This document shows, piece by piece, positions 1-11,000 of a stretch of 64,000 bases of DNA. The DNA comes from Argentina anserina (lineage: Eukaryota; Streptophyta; Magnoliopsida; Rosales; Rosaceae). The stretch lies in the NCBI RefSeq assembly GCF_933775445.1, contig NC_065874.1, positions 16,077,001 through 16,141,000 of the forward strand, given 5' to 3'. A model generated the notes under the pieces. It had not been told where the DNA came from, did no database searches, and saw only the letters and a list, made by a program, of their open reading frames with translations. Positions within the stretch are counted from its first letter, which is position 1. Each line of letters begins with the position of its first letter. The position numbers and the translations under genes were made by a program.

Positions 1-2
1 GG

Positions 3-125
3 TGTGCAGTACCACCAGAGCTGCCCAAATCGGGTGATAGTGTAATTGGTGCACCTCCTTCCTCACAAATGCAGGAGAGCAGAAACTGCAAGGAGTCGGA
101 GGGAGAGCACTTTGAGCTGTTTTAG
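3..125 (+). CDS. Possible last exon of a gene starting upstream of the window
   Basis: An open frame enters from the left edge and ends in TAG at 123-125, giving 40 residues that end in GEHFELF. The sequence is hydrophilic (PPELPKSGDS, CKESEGEHFE) and looks like a disordered C-terminal tail. The 577 bases after it are AT-rich and would suit a 3' UTR followed by the promoter of the next gene. I do not recognise the family. The minus-strand frame over 63-308 looks like a chance ORF. The call rests on an open frame with plausible protein composition only. Confidence 0.3.
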   Translation, partial: CAVPPELPKSGDSVIGAPPSSQMQESRNCKESEGEHFELF

Positions 126-702
126 TCCGATTATCACGTCAGAAAGGAAGTTGATCTCCTCCTTCTGCTGTTCAAACTGATAGTGTAACTTGTAAAGTAA
201 ATGTAAGTTGTAGACTACGATATATGATATTAATACTGATAAATATAGTAGCAGAAACAGGACTTCGGAGTAGCATTTTCCTTTGTATGTTGTTCTGCAG
301 TGCTGCATGATCCTAACTACAGCTAACAGAAATTAGATTGATCTTTCCAGCACCCTCTGACCATTTCTATTTTGTAGTAGAGATTGTATGAAACTATGAA
401 CTGAATATACATGCCTAAACTAAACCCGGGTACCTCATAAAACATCTTGCTATTTATTTTGCATTCCATCTCATTCCAATTTCCAAAACATGGAGAGAAG
501 CCAAGTTCCTAGTTTACATTTTACAAAGTCTGATATTTTTCCTTATAATTTTCTTCTGATGATCAAGAAAGTATCTAAATTTATAGGAAAATAAATAAAT
601 AAATATGCAGCAAATAAACAAAACTCCATCTCTTCAACGGTTCAACCTACAAAATTGTAGTCACACAACCAAAGCTCAAATCTCCACACTTCTCGGAGAA
701 AA
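126..702. other. Intergenic: presumed 3' UTR and promoter of the phosphatase gene
   Basis: AT-rich DNA between the presumed end of the upstream gene and the ATG at 703. It contains short A/T runs such as the AATA repeats at 590-603. No ORF of interest, RNA gene or clear TATA box was seen. Confidence 0.5.
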
Positions 703-2360
703 ATGAAGGCATTGCACAGTGGAGTACCAACCCAACTAAACTTACCACTTTGCCACTCAACTCACCCTTCCCTAAAACCCCAATCACCTACTCTTCTCCC
801 ACACTTCTCATCTCTCCAAACCCCGAAGCTCAACTCAAACTCCCTTAAAATAATCCCCTGTTTCTCATCTGGGTCTGCCACCAAAGCATCAATGTCAGCT
901 TCTTCCACTCCCTCCTCCACAGAGACCAAACCCTTCTCTGTTCTCTTTGTCTGCTTGGGCAACATCTGCAGAAGCCCAGCTGCTGAGGGAGTCTTCACGG
1001 ACTTGGTCAAGAAGAGGGGTCTGGATTCCAAGTTCAAGATTGACTCTGCTGGAACCATCAATTACCATGAGGTGTGAATTGGGTGTAAACCCAACTGCTG
1101 TTTTGGTTTTTGATGCTGCAAATGTTTTTGTTGGGTTTAGGTTGTTGAAACTAGTTGTGTTTTGTTTTGTTGGTGTTGGAAAGGGAAATCAAGCTGATCC
1201 GAGAATGAGGGCAGCTTCTCAGAGACGTGGGATTGTGATTACTTCTTTGTCCAGGCCAATCAAGGTGGCTGATTTTCGAGATTTCGATGTCATTCTTGCA
1301 ATGGACGAGCAAAACCGAGGTGGGTTTGGTTCAAAGGATCATCCCTTTATGATTTTATTAAGATGTTTTGATGAATAATTGTGTTCAGTGTAATTGGTTG
1401 ACTTGTGGTGTTAATATTGGTTGTAGCTGATATTTTGGAGGCGTTTAATAGGTGGAGATTTAGAGAACCTCTACCTGAGGATGCTTATAAAAAGGTATGT
1501 AGCGACGAGCGAGTATTCAGTACATGAGTTGGTATGGTTTTGGTTGTTCTTATATGGTTGGTGATGATGCAGGTCAAGTTGATGTGTTCTTATTGCAAGA
1601 AACATGATGAAACTGAAGTGCCGGATCCTTATTATGGTGGACCTCAAGGTTTTGAGAAGGTATATATCAGCTTCCTTCATCTTGGCCGTGAAAATTTTAT
1701 TCTCGTGTGTACAAATGTGAGGAAATGAGAGGCCATGCATGTGATGTGCATGCAATTGTTATGATGCTGTTGTTTAGTTGTTTTCTGCAATATGCTTGCA
1801 AGTTTAATAAAAATTCTGAGGACAGAGCTGTTTCAATAGAGTGGTATCTCTATTCTCATTGGCATTTGAAAAGTTCAAGGTTGTTAAGCATTTTTTTCTT
1901 AAAGTAACATTTGTGAAAACAATCTTTTTAAGGTGAATTCACTTCCAAAAGAAATCTTTATGAGTTTTACTTTTCTGTGCCATTATGTCTGGATATGACT
2001 AGTCATGATTTTTGACTTCCCGTTTATGTTTTATTTTAGCATCTCCAGACCCTGAGTTACAACACCTTGTTCTCATAATTCTCAAACCAAAGTTCATAGA
2101 CACTAACTAAGCATTGTATTTTTTTTTGTTTATACTTTTGCCTTTGTCAGAAACCCATCCCAAAATATCCGACTTTAACCTGTTCAACGGCCCTATGAAT
2201 ACTTAGGATTATCAAAATCTATAAATTTTGGTTCTCTTATGGATTATACTAATGAGGAAACTCATACATGTTGCAGGTGTTAGATTTACTTGAAGATGCA
2301 TGTGAATCATTGTTGGACAGCATATTGGCTGAGAACAAGCATATTTTAGATTCTCAGTGA
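703..2360 (+). CDS. Low-molecular-weight protein-tyrosine phosphatase, plastid-type, 5 exons
   Basis: Exons read as 703-1071, 1184-1319, 1427-1494, 1573-1659 and 2277-2360, all with GT-AG introns and matching phases, giving 247 aa. The P-loop CLGNICRSP follows the CX5R rule, with the nucleophile Cys84 and Arg90. The general-acid loop DPYYGG carries Asp209. Family members hydrolyse phosphotyrosine and related phosphomonoesters. The core is about 170 aa. The first ~75 residues are Ser/Pro/Thr-rich and basic, which suits a chloroplast transit peptide (inference). Plant genomes usually carry such a gene. The ATG at 703 is the first in frame with this leader. A Met at residue 64 (892) could start a shorter cytosolic form. 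All catalytic residues are intact, so it is probably functional. The last intron, 1660-2276, is the longest. Confidence 0.9.
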
Positions 2361-3229
2361 TCCCTGCACAGGATTTGGACCGATAAGCAAAATGTCCATC
2401 AATGCATAATGCTTGTTAGTATTGATGTAAAGCAGCTGGCTACTTGTTCGCCCGTGAAGTAGCATTTTGTTCTGTATGTGATCAACATTCTCATATGTAA
2501 GTAATAAGTAGCATCACTTTCCATTCTTCCTATAGTCACTGTTTCATCAGTTTATTGCAAAAGATTTCCCATATTTAACTTGTTTATTCTTAATCCTAAA
2601 ATATTGCCTCTATTTATCATTTTTACATTTAGTGTGGCCTCAAAACAAATAAATAAAAGGTTCTAGGGATCATTACTTAGTGTTTTTTTTTCTGTCTATA
2701 TGGATCCTCTTCTTAATATCTTGGAAGAATCTACCGACTAATTTGGTTAATTTCATTAGAATATATGGAAATTAGCACTGATTTATGATTTACTCTGAAC
2801 AAATGTTAGATATCTACATTTTTGTTAATGATGTTTGGTTCACGAATTAGAGGTAAACATGTATCATCTTTTAGTGTTAATTCCTACAGCTATAACAATC
2901 TCAAACAGACTCGCCTAATAACAGAATCCTGAAATTGCAGATGCCTACTTATATTGAACTTTACCAACATGATAACATAATCTTTATTTGCTACCTGATT
3001 ATCTTGTAGTTTCTGTTTGCATTTTGTGAAACACTTGGAGGGACAAAGAGAGTAGCACAACAATAAATTGCAATTCATTTGATTTCTTCTTCAATTACAT
3101 AGTTTGACTTTTAATCTTGAAGTTACAAAAAAGTTAAACGTGAAAGATGTTACTGAAATCATATTTCTGTCAATATATTCTTGTAATATATAATTTTATA
3201 CACACTGAATTATGCTATTGCAATTTCCC
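2361..3229. other. Intergenic: 3' flank of the phosphatase gene
   Basis: AT-rich sequence after the stop codon, probably 3' UTR to about 2510. No protein-like frame or structural RNA was seen. Confidence 0.5.
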
Positions 3230-3850
3230 TATCTCAAGATAGACTAGCTTTCCAAAGCCACACCATTTGCTCTTTGCTGATGATAATATGTTTGGGAAGG
3301 CATCCATAACCATGAGGGAATGTGAGGATAAAAAGGGGTATTGCGTGACTGTGAGGATGCTTCTGCTCAGCAAGTGAACTATGCTAAGAGTAGTATTACT
3401 TTTAGCAAGGGAGTTTTAGTTGATGTAAGGGAGCAGATGGCTTAGTTTTTGGGAGTGGTGATGGTAGCTAAACATGAGTGATTGAGAAAGATTCCGAGTT
3501 CCCTTCACTAATACTTAATTGATAGACTCCGTAGTTATAGGTTGATGGTGGGAGGGTTGACTGCGGAGATGAAACTATAGCACATATTACTAGGAACTGT
3601 GAACATATGCGAGGTGTGATGATTGGTTGCAGTGTGTACACGAATGGTTGCAACGTCACTGTAAGCTTTTAAAGGAGATTTGTAAGGTTCTGTTGATGAT
3701 AATGGGGAGTGCTCGGAAGGAAAGAAACTTCTGAGCTTTTGCAGGAACTGAGGATTGGTCATACACTCATACTCGATCACTTTCCATTCCGCAACTTCAG
3801 TTTCAGTTGAAGTCATGTTCTGTTAGCATTTAACGCTGCTAGGCGGGTTA
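3230..3850 (+). mobile_element. Degenerate LINE fragment (reverse transcriptase tail plus zinc-knuckle domain)
   Basis: Conceptual translation across several stops and frameshifts shows the LINE RT segment LLFADD (about 3264-3283), then a QQVNYAKSSI-FSKG stretch, and a zinc-knuckle-like CGDETIAHITRNCEH (about 3559-3606) typical of the zf-RVT domain after plant LINE RTs. The spacing between RT and zinc domain is shortened, so the copy has internal deletions. The minus-strand ORFs at 3468-3816 are shadows of it. The orientation is opposite to the larger LINE at 18.8-22.4 kb. It is a non-functional relic. Confidence 0.6.
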
Positions 3851-4885
3851 TAAACAAGAGGGCTAGACTGTTCTTAATCATGTTATTGGTATTTGCAATT
3901 TTCTTTGAAACCCTCATTGTCCATTCTCTTGTTGAGAAAGATGATGCTCCATGGATTATTGCAGCGTCCCCCATGAACCATGGAAAAATACTTTGCTCAT
4001 CAACAATGATGCATGGAAGTGCTGACCAATCAATGTGGTGCGCAATGTTTGATTATATCTTTTAGAAGCATATCGTGATTGATAGAATTTATGAGAAACT
4101 CATTGGATTAGTGAGCTCTGTAATTAACAACGATCGCACACTCAGTAAAGAACAACTATTACACACTCAACAAAGGAAATGTATATGCTAGAGGTTTTCC
4201 AAAGTGCATGTCATTATTGGACACCGACCGATCCCTTGACATGTAGAACCCGAGCTGTAATAAGGAGACAGAGAGATCGAATCACTACCGCCCTCTCTCA
4301 AAATAGAGGACATTTGACTATAGATGTCTTTTCTGTGATATTAATTTGAAGTATAAACATGTTATGCTCAGACAAACAATTTACTCTAATTGACACGTTG
4401 TTTCCGATGAATCATATGATTAAAACCAGATTACGTTAGAGTTTAAAATGAGCATTGAAGTTACTACTTTAATGTTCGACATGGAAGTCATTTACTTAAA
4501 AGTCTTCGTTGGTCCTTCATATCCTTGTTTTAAGATTATCACGTTATTAGCACAACGGCATCGTAGATGCTGAGTGAAGGCCAGGTAACGGAGGAGTGAG
4601 TACAAATAACAGAAACAAGAAAACGTTTTGATGAAACAGAAACTCAGGGCAGCAAATTATTTCATCAAACGTAAGACAAAAATGGAACACCTACAAAACG
4701 TGAAGACGCTGTTGCATCTTGCATGCATCGATGAGTTACACTTACTCTCAAAGTTAGAAGCTAGCTCTCTGCCTCCCTCCCACGTAGTCAATTTCAGGTT
4801 CATGCAGACCCTTCTCTCCTTCCACGGGTCATCAAACGACTCATGCATCTACCACCTGCTACTGCGCGCTTCGATTCTCACTTTC
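3851..4885. other. Intergenic, upstream of the PP2C gene
   Basis: No gene seen. The in-frame ATGs at 4628 and 4683 would extend the PP2C upstream. The resulting peptide has no PP2C character and runs through the TATA region, so I treat this stretch as promoter. Confidence 0.45.
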
Positions 4886-4890
4886 GATCT

Positions 4891-4898
4891 TATATATA
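4891..4898 (+). promoter_or_regulatory. TATA box of the PP2C gene
   Basis: TATATATA in the context CTTATATATACTACTCC, 36 bases before the chosen ATG at 4934. It supports that start over ATG 4628, although the implied 5' UTR is very short. Confidence 0.5.
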
Positions 4899-4933
4899 CT
4901 ACTCCGGCCATCTTTCTCTTTTTAACCAACACC

Positions 4934-7577
4934 ATGAAGTACCGGGACACAGATACGGCGGAGCAATGCCGTGATCGCCGCCATCGCAGAATCCAGATGA
5001 GGCGCTCCAGGTGGTGCTTTTGCGGCCAGCACTTTCACCCCCAGCTCAGTTCATACCGGACTAATTACAATATGACTACTCATGAAATGCCGCAACACAA
5101 TGAAAAGAAAGATGACCAGCACCGGAATCCAATGCCTGATTTCGGAAAGTTTTCGATTATAAGGAAGCGCTCGGAGAGCCTTATTGACGATGGCTTATTT
5201 GTGAAGGAGGACTTCTGCCGGCTTGAACTTCTTGGTGGACAGCCTATGCATTTCTTTGCCGTCTTTGATGCTCATGGAGACCCTCATGTATATATATCAT
5301 GATTATATCACTTGTTGCATGCCACTCATCCTCTATGATTTTGAAGTCTCTTGTTTGAACAGATCAATTTTGATTGGTTAATAACATGAAAAATGAAAGT
5401 AGGGATTTGTAAGAAAAATTTGTTGTGATCGATTCAGGTGTCAACGCTGTGCAAACAATTGGTGCACCAATTCGTGGCGGAGGAGCTGCAGCGCGTGTGC
5501 ATCACTCCAGGACTTGGTGAGAACCTGAGCTTGGCTTTGGAAATGGGGAGCGAGCAGCAGGACGGAGAGGAGACCAGGTGGCATGGTCTGGTAGGAACAG
5601 CCCTAGAGAGGAGTTTTCAGAGAATGAACCGTCTCTGGCAACACACTTGCACTTGTGGGAACATTACTGATGATTGCAGGTGTGGATTGATGATCCTCAC
5701 ACCGCCGGTGGTGTCTGTTGTGGCAATCTTAACAGCCCGGAATATTGTCATTGCCAACTCCGGTACCTCACGCGCTGTCCTTGGCCGTGCCGGTAGTTTG
5801 TTTCCTCTCTTCGATGGTTCGAAGGTATGCATGCATATGTACTTACTGGATACGTACTACGGTTGTAGTCTCTTGCTAAAATTTTCATTGCATCACATTC
5901 TCCAAACTAAACCGAAAGTGGAAGAGCTCAAGTGCTCAACTTTCTGAAAGGGTGATCGTATAAGGTCATGAAGAAATCTTCAGATTGATATTAGTTGTGC
6001 TAACAATTACCAGTAGAACTGCATGTAGAAGTTTCACCTTTTAAAATTTAATTATGAAATAATAAAATTGTAGATAATAACTCAATATCATGAATTATAT
6101 AACTTATTAAATCGTAAGTGTGATCTTCGTCATAGCAAGTAGGGTACTGACAACTCATCAATTAACTAATATCATTTACTCCCTTCTTCTTCCTCATAGA
6201 GAAGACTATTAGCGGAATAATTGTGAAAAGTGAGCATCATCTATGTATACCCATTTTACTTGATAGATGCAAAACCTCAAGTAATTATATTTTGGTGGTG
6301 TGACTGTTCTCTTGTTATAACTTGTTGGTAGCCTAAAAGACTTGATGCACTAGATCAGAGGCTTCGTGCAGTAGGTGGTCGGGTTCTCCATCACAACGGC
6401 ATCCGTGTATATGAAATTCTTAACATGTCTCAATCCCCAGGTAATCGTTTAATCGATCTGTTGATCGTTAATTAATAACTACAGTCCACTATCTAAAATT
6501 GTGTTACACAGCATGTTAATTTCATATAGTTGATTGCACCCGGTATTCTCATTTCCAGACCTATTGCATTTCCAAGTAGCGGAAATATCACTTTAGTCAT
6601 CAAAGTGTGCTTGGGTCGACAATTTGGTCATCGAAGTTTTGATTACTTCACTTTAGTCATTTAACTATACCATCCGTATGTCACATTGGTCAATCTATAT
6701 ATCTTTTATGTTAAATGGACGTTAAATCATAATATATATGGTCATGTTTCATTCCAATTAGAAACAAATTAAATCATAGAGAAGAAATTGTCAGCTTAAT
6801 TGCTTTAATCTCCAAACTACCCTTCGAGTTATAAAAAAAAACAGTGAAAAAAACGGAAAAACCCAAGTGATAGACGGTTTTATTGTTGGGTGACCAAAGT
6901 GAAGTTTTCAAAACCGATGACCAAAATGTCGGGTGGAACATACTTTGATGACCAAAGTGATATTTCTTCCTTCCAAGTATGATACACCCCAAGTTCTTCA
7001 ACCAACTTCTTATGTCTTCCCATAAAAATTAAAGTCTCAGTTTACTTTCATGATACCAAAATTAATCTATTCGCGTAATGGAAGTCAGAAAGCTGTAATA
7101 TTTTCCGGAGATAGATTGTAACTGTTCTTATAGATTACTCAAGTTAGTCTTCATGTTCAAGCATGATTGCACATAACAGTTCGACGTGTGACTTGTCATT
7201 CCCTTCTAGTTAGTGATGCTAAATTTGTTGCAGTGCGAAATGGGGATCACCAACTTGTGAATATTTCCATCACAGAAAGAAAAGGAAATGAAGATGAGTG
7301 CTTGATCTTAGCCAATCATGGTATTTGGGATGCTGTATCAGATGAAATGGCTTGCAGAGTGGCTACAACATCTCTTACATTAGATGTGGAGGGAACAGCG
7401 AGCGCTCCAGGCAACAATGGTCGTCTTTATGATCCAAACACCAGCGACGGCGAGACAGACATGTTTTTCTCTTCCAGAACCAACAGTGCAGCTGCAATAC
7501 TCTGCCGCCTCGCCGTGGGCCGTGGAAGTCGAAGTGACGTTAGTGCCATAGTTGTCAATCTAGCGGTTAGGTCCTAA
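4934..7577 (+). CDS. Protein phosphatase 2C-like (possibly clade A) with altered metal-site motifs, 4 exons
   Basis: Exons 4934-5287, 5438-5824, 6332-6440 and 7210-7577 join in phase to give 405 aa. PP2C features in order are FFAVFDAHGD (Asp112), a Cys-rich CTCGNITDDCRCG insert, NSGTSRAVLGR, CLILANHGIWD (319-324) and SDVSAIVVNL near the C-terminus. PP2Cs are Mg/Mn-dependent Ser/Thr phosphatases, and clade A members repress ABA signalling. The length and Cys-rich insert suggest an AHG1/PP2C-75-like protein, but that is tentative. Unusual points: the metal-binding SDG is NHG, the usual RRxMEDA is KRSESLIDD, DGHGG is DAHGD, and the SRAxGD segment between exons 3 and 4 is missing. It may be a pseudophosphatase or a decaying copy. 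Intron 3 carries a MITE. The ATG at 4934 was chosen because a TATA box precedes it. Confidence 0.75.
6579..6970. mobile_element. Mutator-like MITE in PP2C intron 3, with 9-bp target duplication
   Basis: The 392-bp element has long imperfect inverted ends. AAATATCACTTTAGTCATCA on the left pairs with TGATGACCAAAGTGATATTT on the right, and similarity continues for about 80 bases. The 9-bp direct repeat TTCCAAGTA flanks it at 6570-6578 and 6971-6979. No coding capacity. The repeat length fits Mutator-type elements. Confidence 0.8.
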
Positions 7578-8031
7578 TCAAGACAAAAAAAAATGCGATT
7601 TAGCAACTTTTGCAACTGCAGTCTAGTAATCTTATAAAATCAAGGCATGCAGCATATTATAAGACAAAATATCATATATGGGATCCAAATATCGACAAAC
7701 AATTACAAAAGTCTTAGTGCAGGTACCTTAAACATAAGAATAGGATGAAGAATGGAGTAAAAAAATGACAAGCAACATTTCTCCACTGGTCACGTATAGA
7801 ATTGTCTAATACCGGTTTACTGTACTGTAACATGACCCCAAAAAAAAGCACGAAGGGCTATATATACAATCCACTTCGCAAAGTGAAGCCACTGAGCTTC
7901 AACTTACTGGTGAGAATTGAAATAAACTTCGCCAGCTGCAGTAGAACAAATTTAGAATTCTGTCCCATGCTTCAATTCTCAGTGGCTTCGTTAATCAATT
8001 TAACTAGTGTTTCCATATTCTTTCTGTACCT
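7578..8031. other. Gap between convergent PP2C and invertase genes
   Basis: This 454-bp stretch holds the 3' flanks of two genes that face each other. Nothing else was recognised. Confidence 0.5.
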
Positions 8032-11000
8032 TCATACTAAAATCTGTTTCTTCCAACTACGCTTCCTTCTTGGGTTGGCGCTTATCATGCAAGAAAATGC
8101 ATTTACAAGGTCCGAATCTTCTTCATTCAGAATGTTCTTTGCTGCACTTGGGTTATCGAGAAGAAGCTTTGCTACAAGGTACCCAGCAATCGACCATGTT
8201 TGATACAGCTGGGCTTGTTTTCCAATAAATCTTGCTCGCTTGGTGTCATAGTATTCCGGCCACTTATCTTTAGATATGCGTTTCTCAGCCAGCTTGATAG
8301 CTTTTGATGCAATTTCTGGTCTGTCAAGCTTTATGCAAGCCACAGTGAGCTGAAACAAGCCCCATAACAGTGTTAATGACACCAACAACCCAGTCAATGC
8401 TAGATGATAAGGTAAATAACATGAATGTTTAAGAGACTAGTATATTAGGACATGTTGTCCACAGCCTGGCACCCTTTGTAAGTTCTAGTCATCATCCACA
8501 TGTGGTTACTACTAACATAAGCACCCACCCAAACTCAAGACACCTCATAGATTTCTTAACAATTTTGCAGTCAAGTTATGCTTGCGCAGAGGAACCACAC
8601 ATGTTTCACTTGCAATCAAGCAATTTGACCTTGTTCCAATGACAGCATGTGCCCTGCGTCATGCAGGAAATACGCTGATTCGTTTTAAGACAGAAACAAG
8701 TGTTGGGTGCATATTAACAAAAGATAGATCTGACAAATGATTTTTTTATCTTGGTATATAATTTACAGGAGCATCATTTCTGAAACTGCATCATCTGGAA
8801 ATTGTAATGTAATACAAAAGATATATTTTTTTTTACCAGTAGTCCTGGCCAATTTTAAGAATAAAACAGCCTCTGGAACTTCCTAGAATATATCATGTTA
8901 TAGCATGCTGACACTGTATATCAAAATTATAGTATGGACATAACTGAGTTACCACCAGTGACCTAACTTAAATCAAACACATGGTGTCAGGACTCAATAC
9001 ACCCTATAGATTTGTTAACCATTTTGCAATTAAGTTATGTTTGTACAATGTATCTTTCACTTGCAACAGAGCAATGTTAACTTGTTCCAATGGCAGCACA
9101 TGCCCCGCATTATATAGAGGATAGGCTGATTCATTTCAAGACAGAAAGAAGTGTTGGGGCCAAAATAGATCTGACAAATGATTTTTTTTCCTTGGTAAAT
9201 ACGTATCAGGTGTTTTTTTTTTTGAAACTGCATCACCCGGATACTGTAATGTAATTTAAAAGATATTGATTTTTTTTCTTTTATCAGTAGTCCGTGGACT
9301 CCTGGCTAATTTTAAGAATAAAACAGCCTCTGGAACTTCCTAGAAATGTCATGTAATAGCATGGTGACACTGTAAATCTACAAATCTAGTATGGACATAT
9401 CTGAGTTACCACCCTTGACCTAACTCAAGCCAAACACCACAACCCCGCACCTACCGACACACAAATAGTTAAACACACATTATCAATGAAGACATCCAAA
9501 AGAAGTTTCAATAATAATTGCAATGCAAATTTAAGGTGACTGCAGCAGGTAACATGATGCCATGGTGAATTGGTGATGTTATCAGTAGCAAACATAAGGT
9601 AATAAAGATAGAGAACTAAACTGGCAAAGTAGGAATACGCTGGAACTAAAAACCAATATCAAGATCAAGAGGAAAACATTTCCTAGTATTTGAATGCAAA
9701 CAGAATTCTAACCTGCCAAAGTAATGTTGGCCAAGAACCTCCATTGTGGTAAGACCAGGGACTGCAAATCAAATAAAGTAAACGGTAAGTATTCAGAATC
9801 AGGGGAAAGAAAAATACAAAAATCAAAGTAGAGGCCCATTACGTGTTTTTGGGATCACTGCCTGTGATGATTTGCCATTCCCGGCCTTCTAGCGCAGGAT
9901 AGCATATTTTAAAGGGCATATCTGCCACCAATTCCTCCCATTTTGCATCAATAAGATCCAGTATAGCATGTGACTGCTCCAATGTTGCAAGACTGCTTAC
10001 GATAGACCACAAGTTTCCAAGAGAAAAGAAACGGAAGTCCATGTGAGCGGGCTGCAGGTTTCCAATCAAATAGCCACCTTGACTGGGCATAAAGTCCACA
10101 AGCCAGGATGGAATCTGATCTGGGTAGATATTGAACTTATTAACAGCATCATATGAGTATTCCTCTGTCTTGTATCGGTAAATTTCATTGAGCCTTCTCA
10201 TGTCAATCCAATAATATTCTCTGATATGAAAGGATAATGCAACTAGACGATTTTTCAGAGCTTGCATGAGGTCAGCTGATGCATCCTCTGGAGCAAGCAT
10301 TTCACGTGCTCCAAGTAATGCGGAATAGAACAGTGCCTACAAAGTAAAAGCGTCAGAGTGCTTTTATAATAACAAATAAACATATAATTATACATGATAT
10401 ATGAGTGCTCACAGACGCCTATACACCCTCAGAATCGTTGACAGTATGAAAGTCCATGCAGATGAGATAGGCGCAAATCAAAGCATGTACTTCATAAATC
10501 AGGGAAAGATGAAAAAAATATGAAGCAAAGTGGCACACCCCAATGGCTCTCAAAGGTGTAGTATAGATGTATAACAAATTGGGCTTTACTCTTGAGGTAT
10601 TATTCATTTGGAGGAAAAAGAAATTTCAGAGTAGGGATAGTAGCTCTTTTTTTTATCCCACATCTCTAATATGCATATTTTGGGAAGGGAACCATTTAAG
10701 ATTTGCCAATCTGAATATTTGAAATGTGTTTATACTAGTTCCCACTCCCATATTACCTCTCATTAATGTGCTAAATATTGGCAAATGCCCTTCACATCCT
10801 CGATTCTCATAAGTATTCCCCAACTATTTCAGATATTCGAATGTGAAACATAGACCGGCCAAAAACTAATAATAAATAGATAAAATGCCACCTCACAGTA
10901 TTTAGTAGAAATAGGCAAGATCATACTGCTCAGGCACAAGAAGATGACAGAATCCGTCCAAAAGGTGCTTGCGAAAAATAATTAACAGAAATAACTTGCC

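Noticed and set aside
4628..4933. Upstream in-frame extension of the PP2C
   Set aside because: It runs through a TATA box, has no PP2C similarity, and an ATG follows at 4934.
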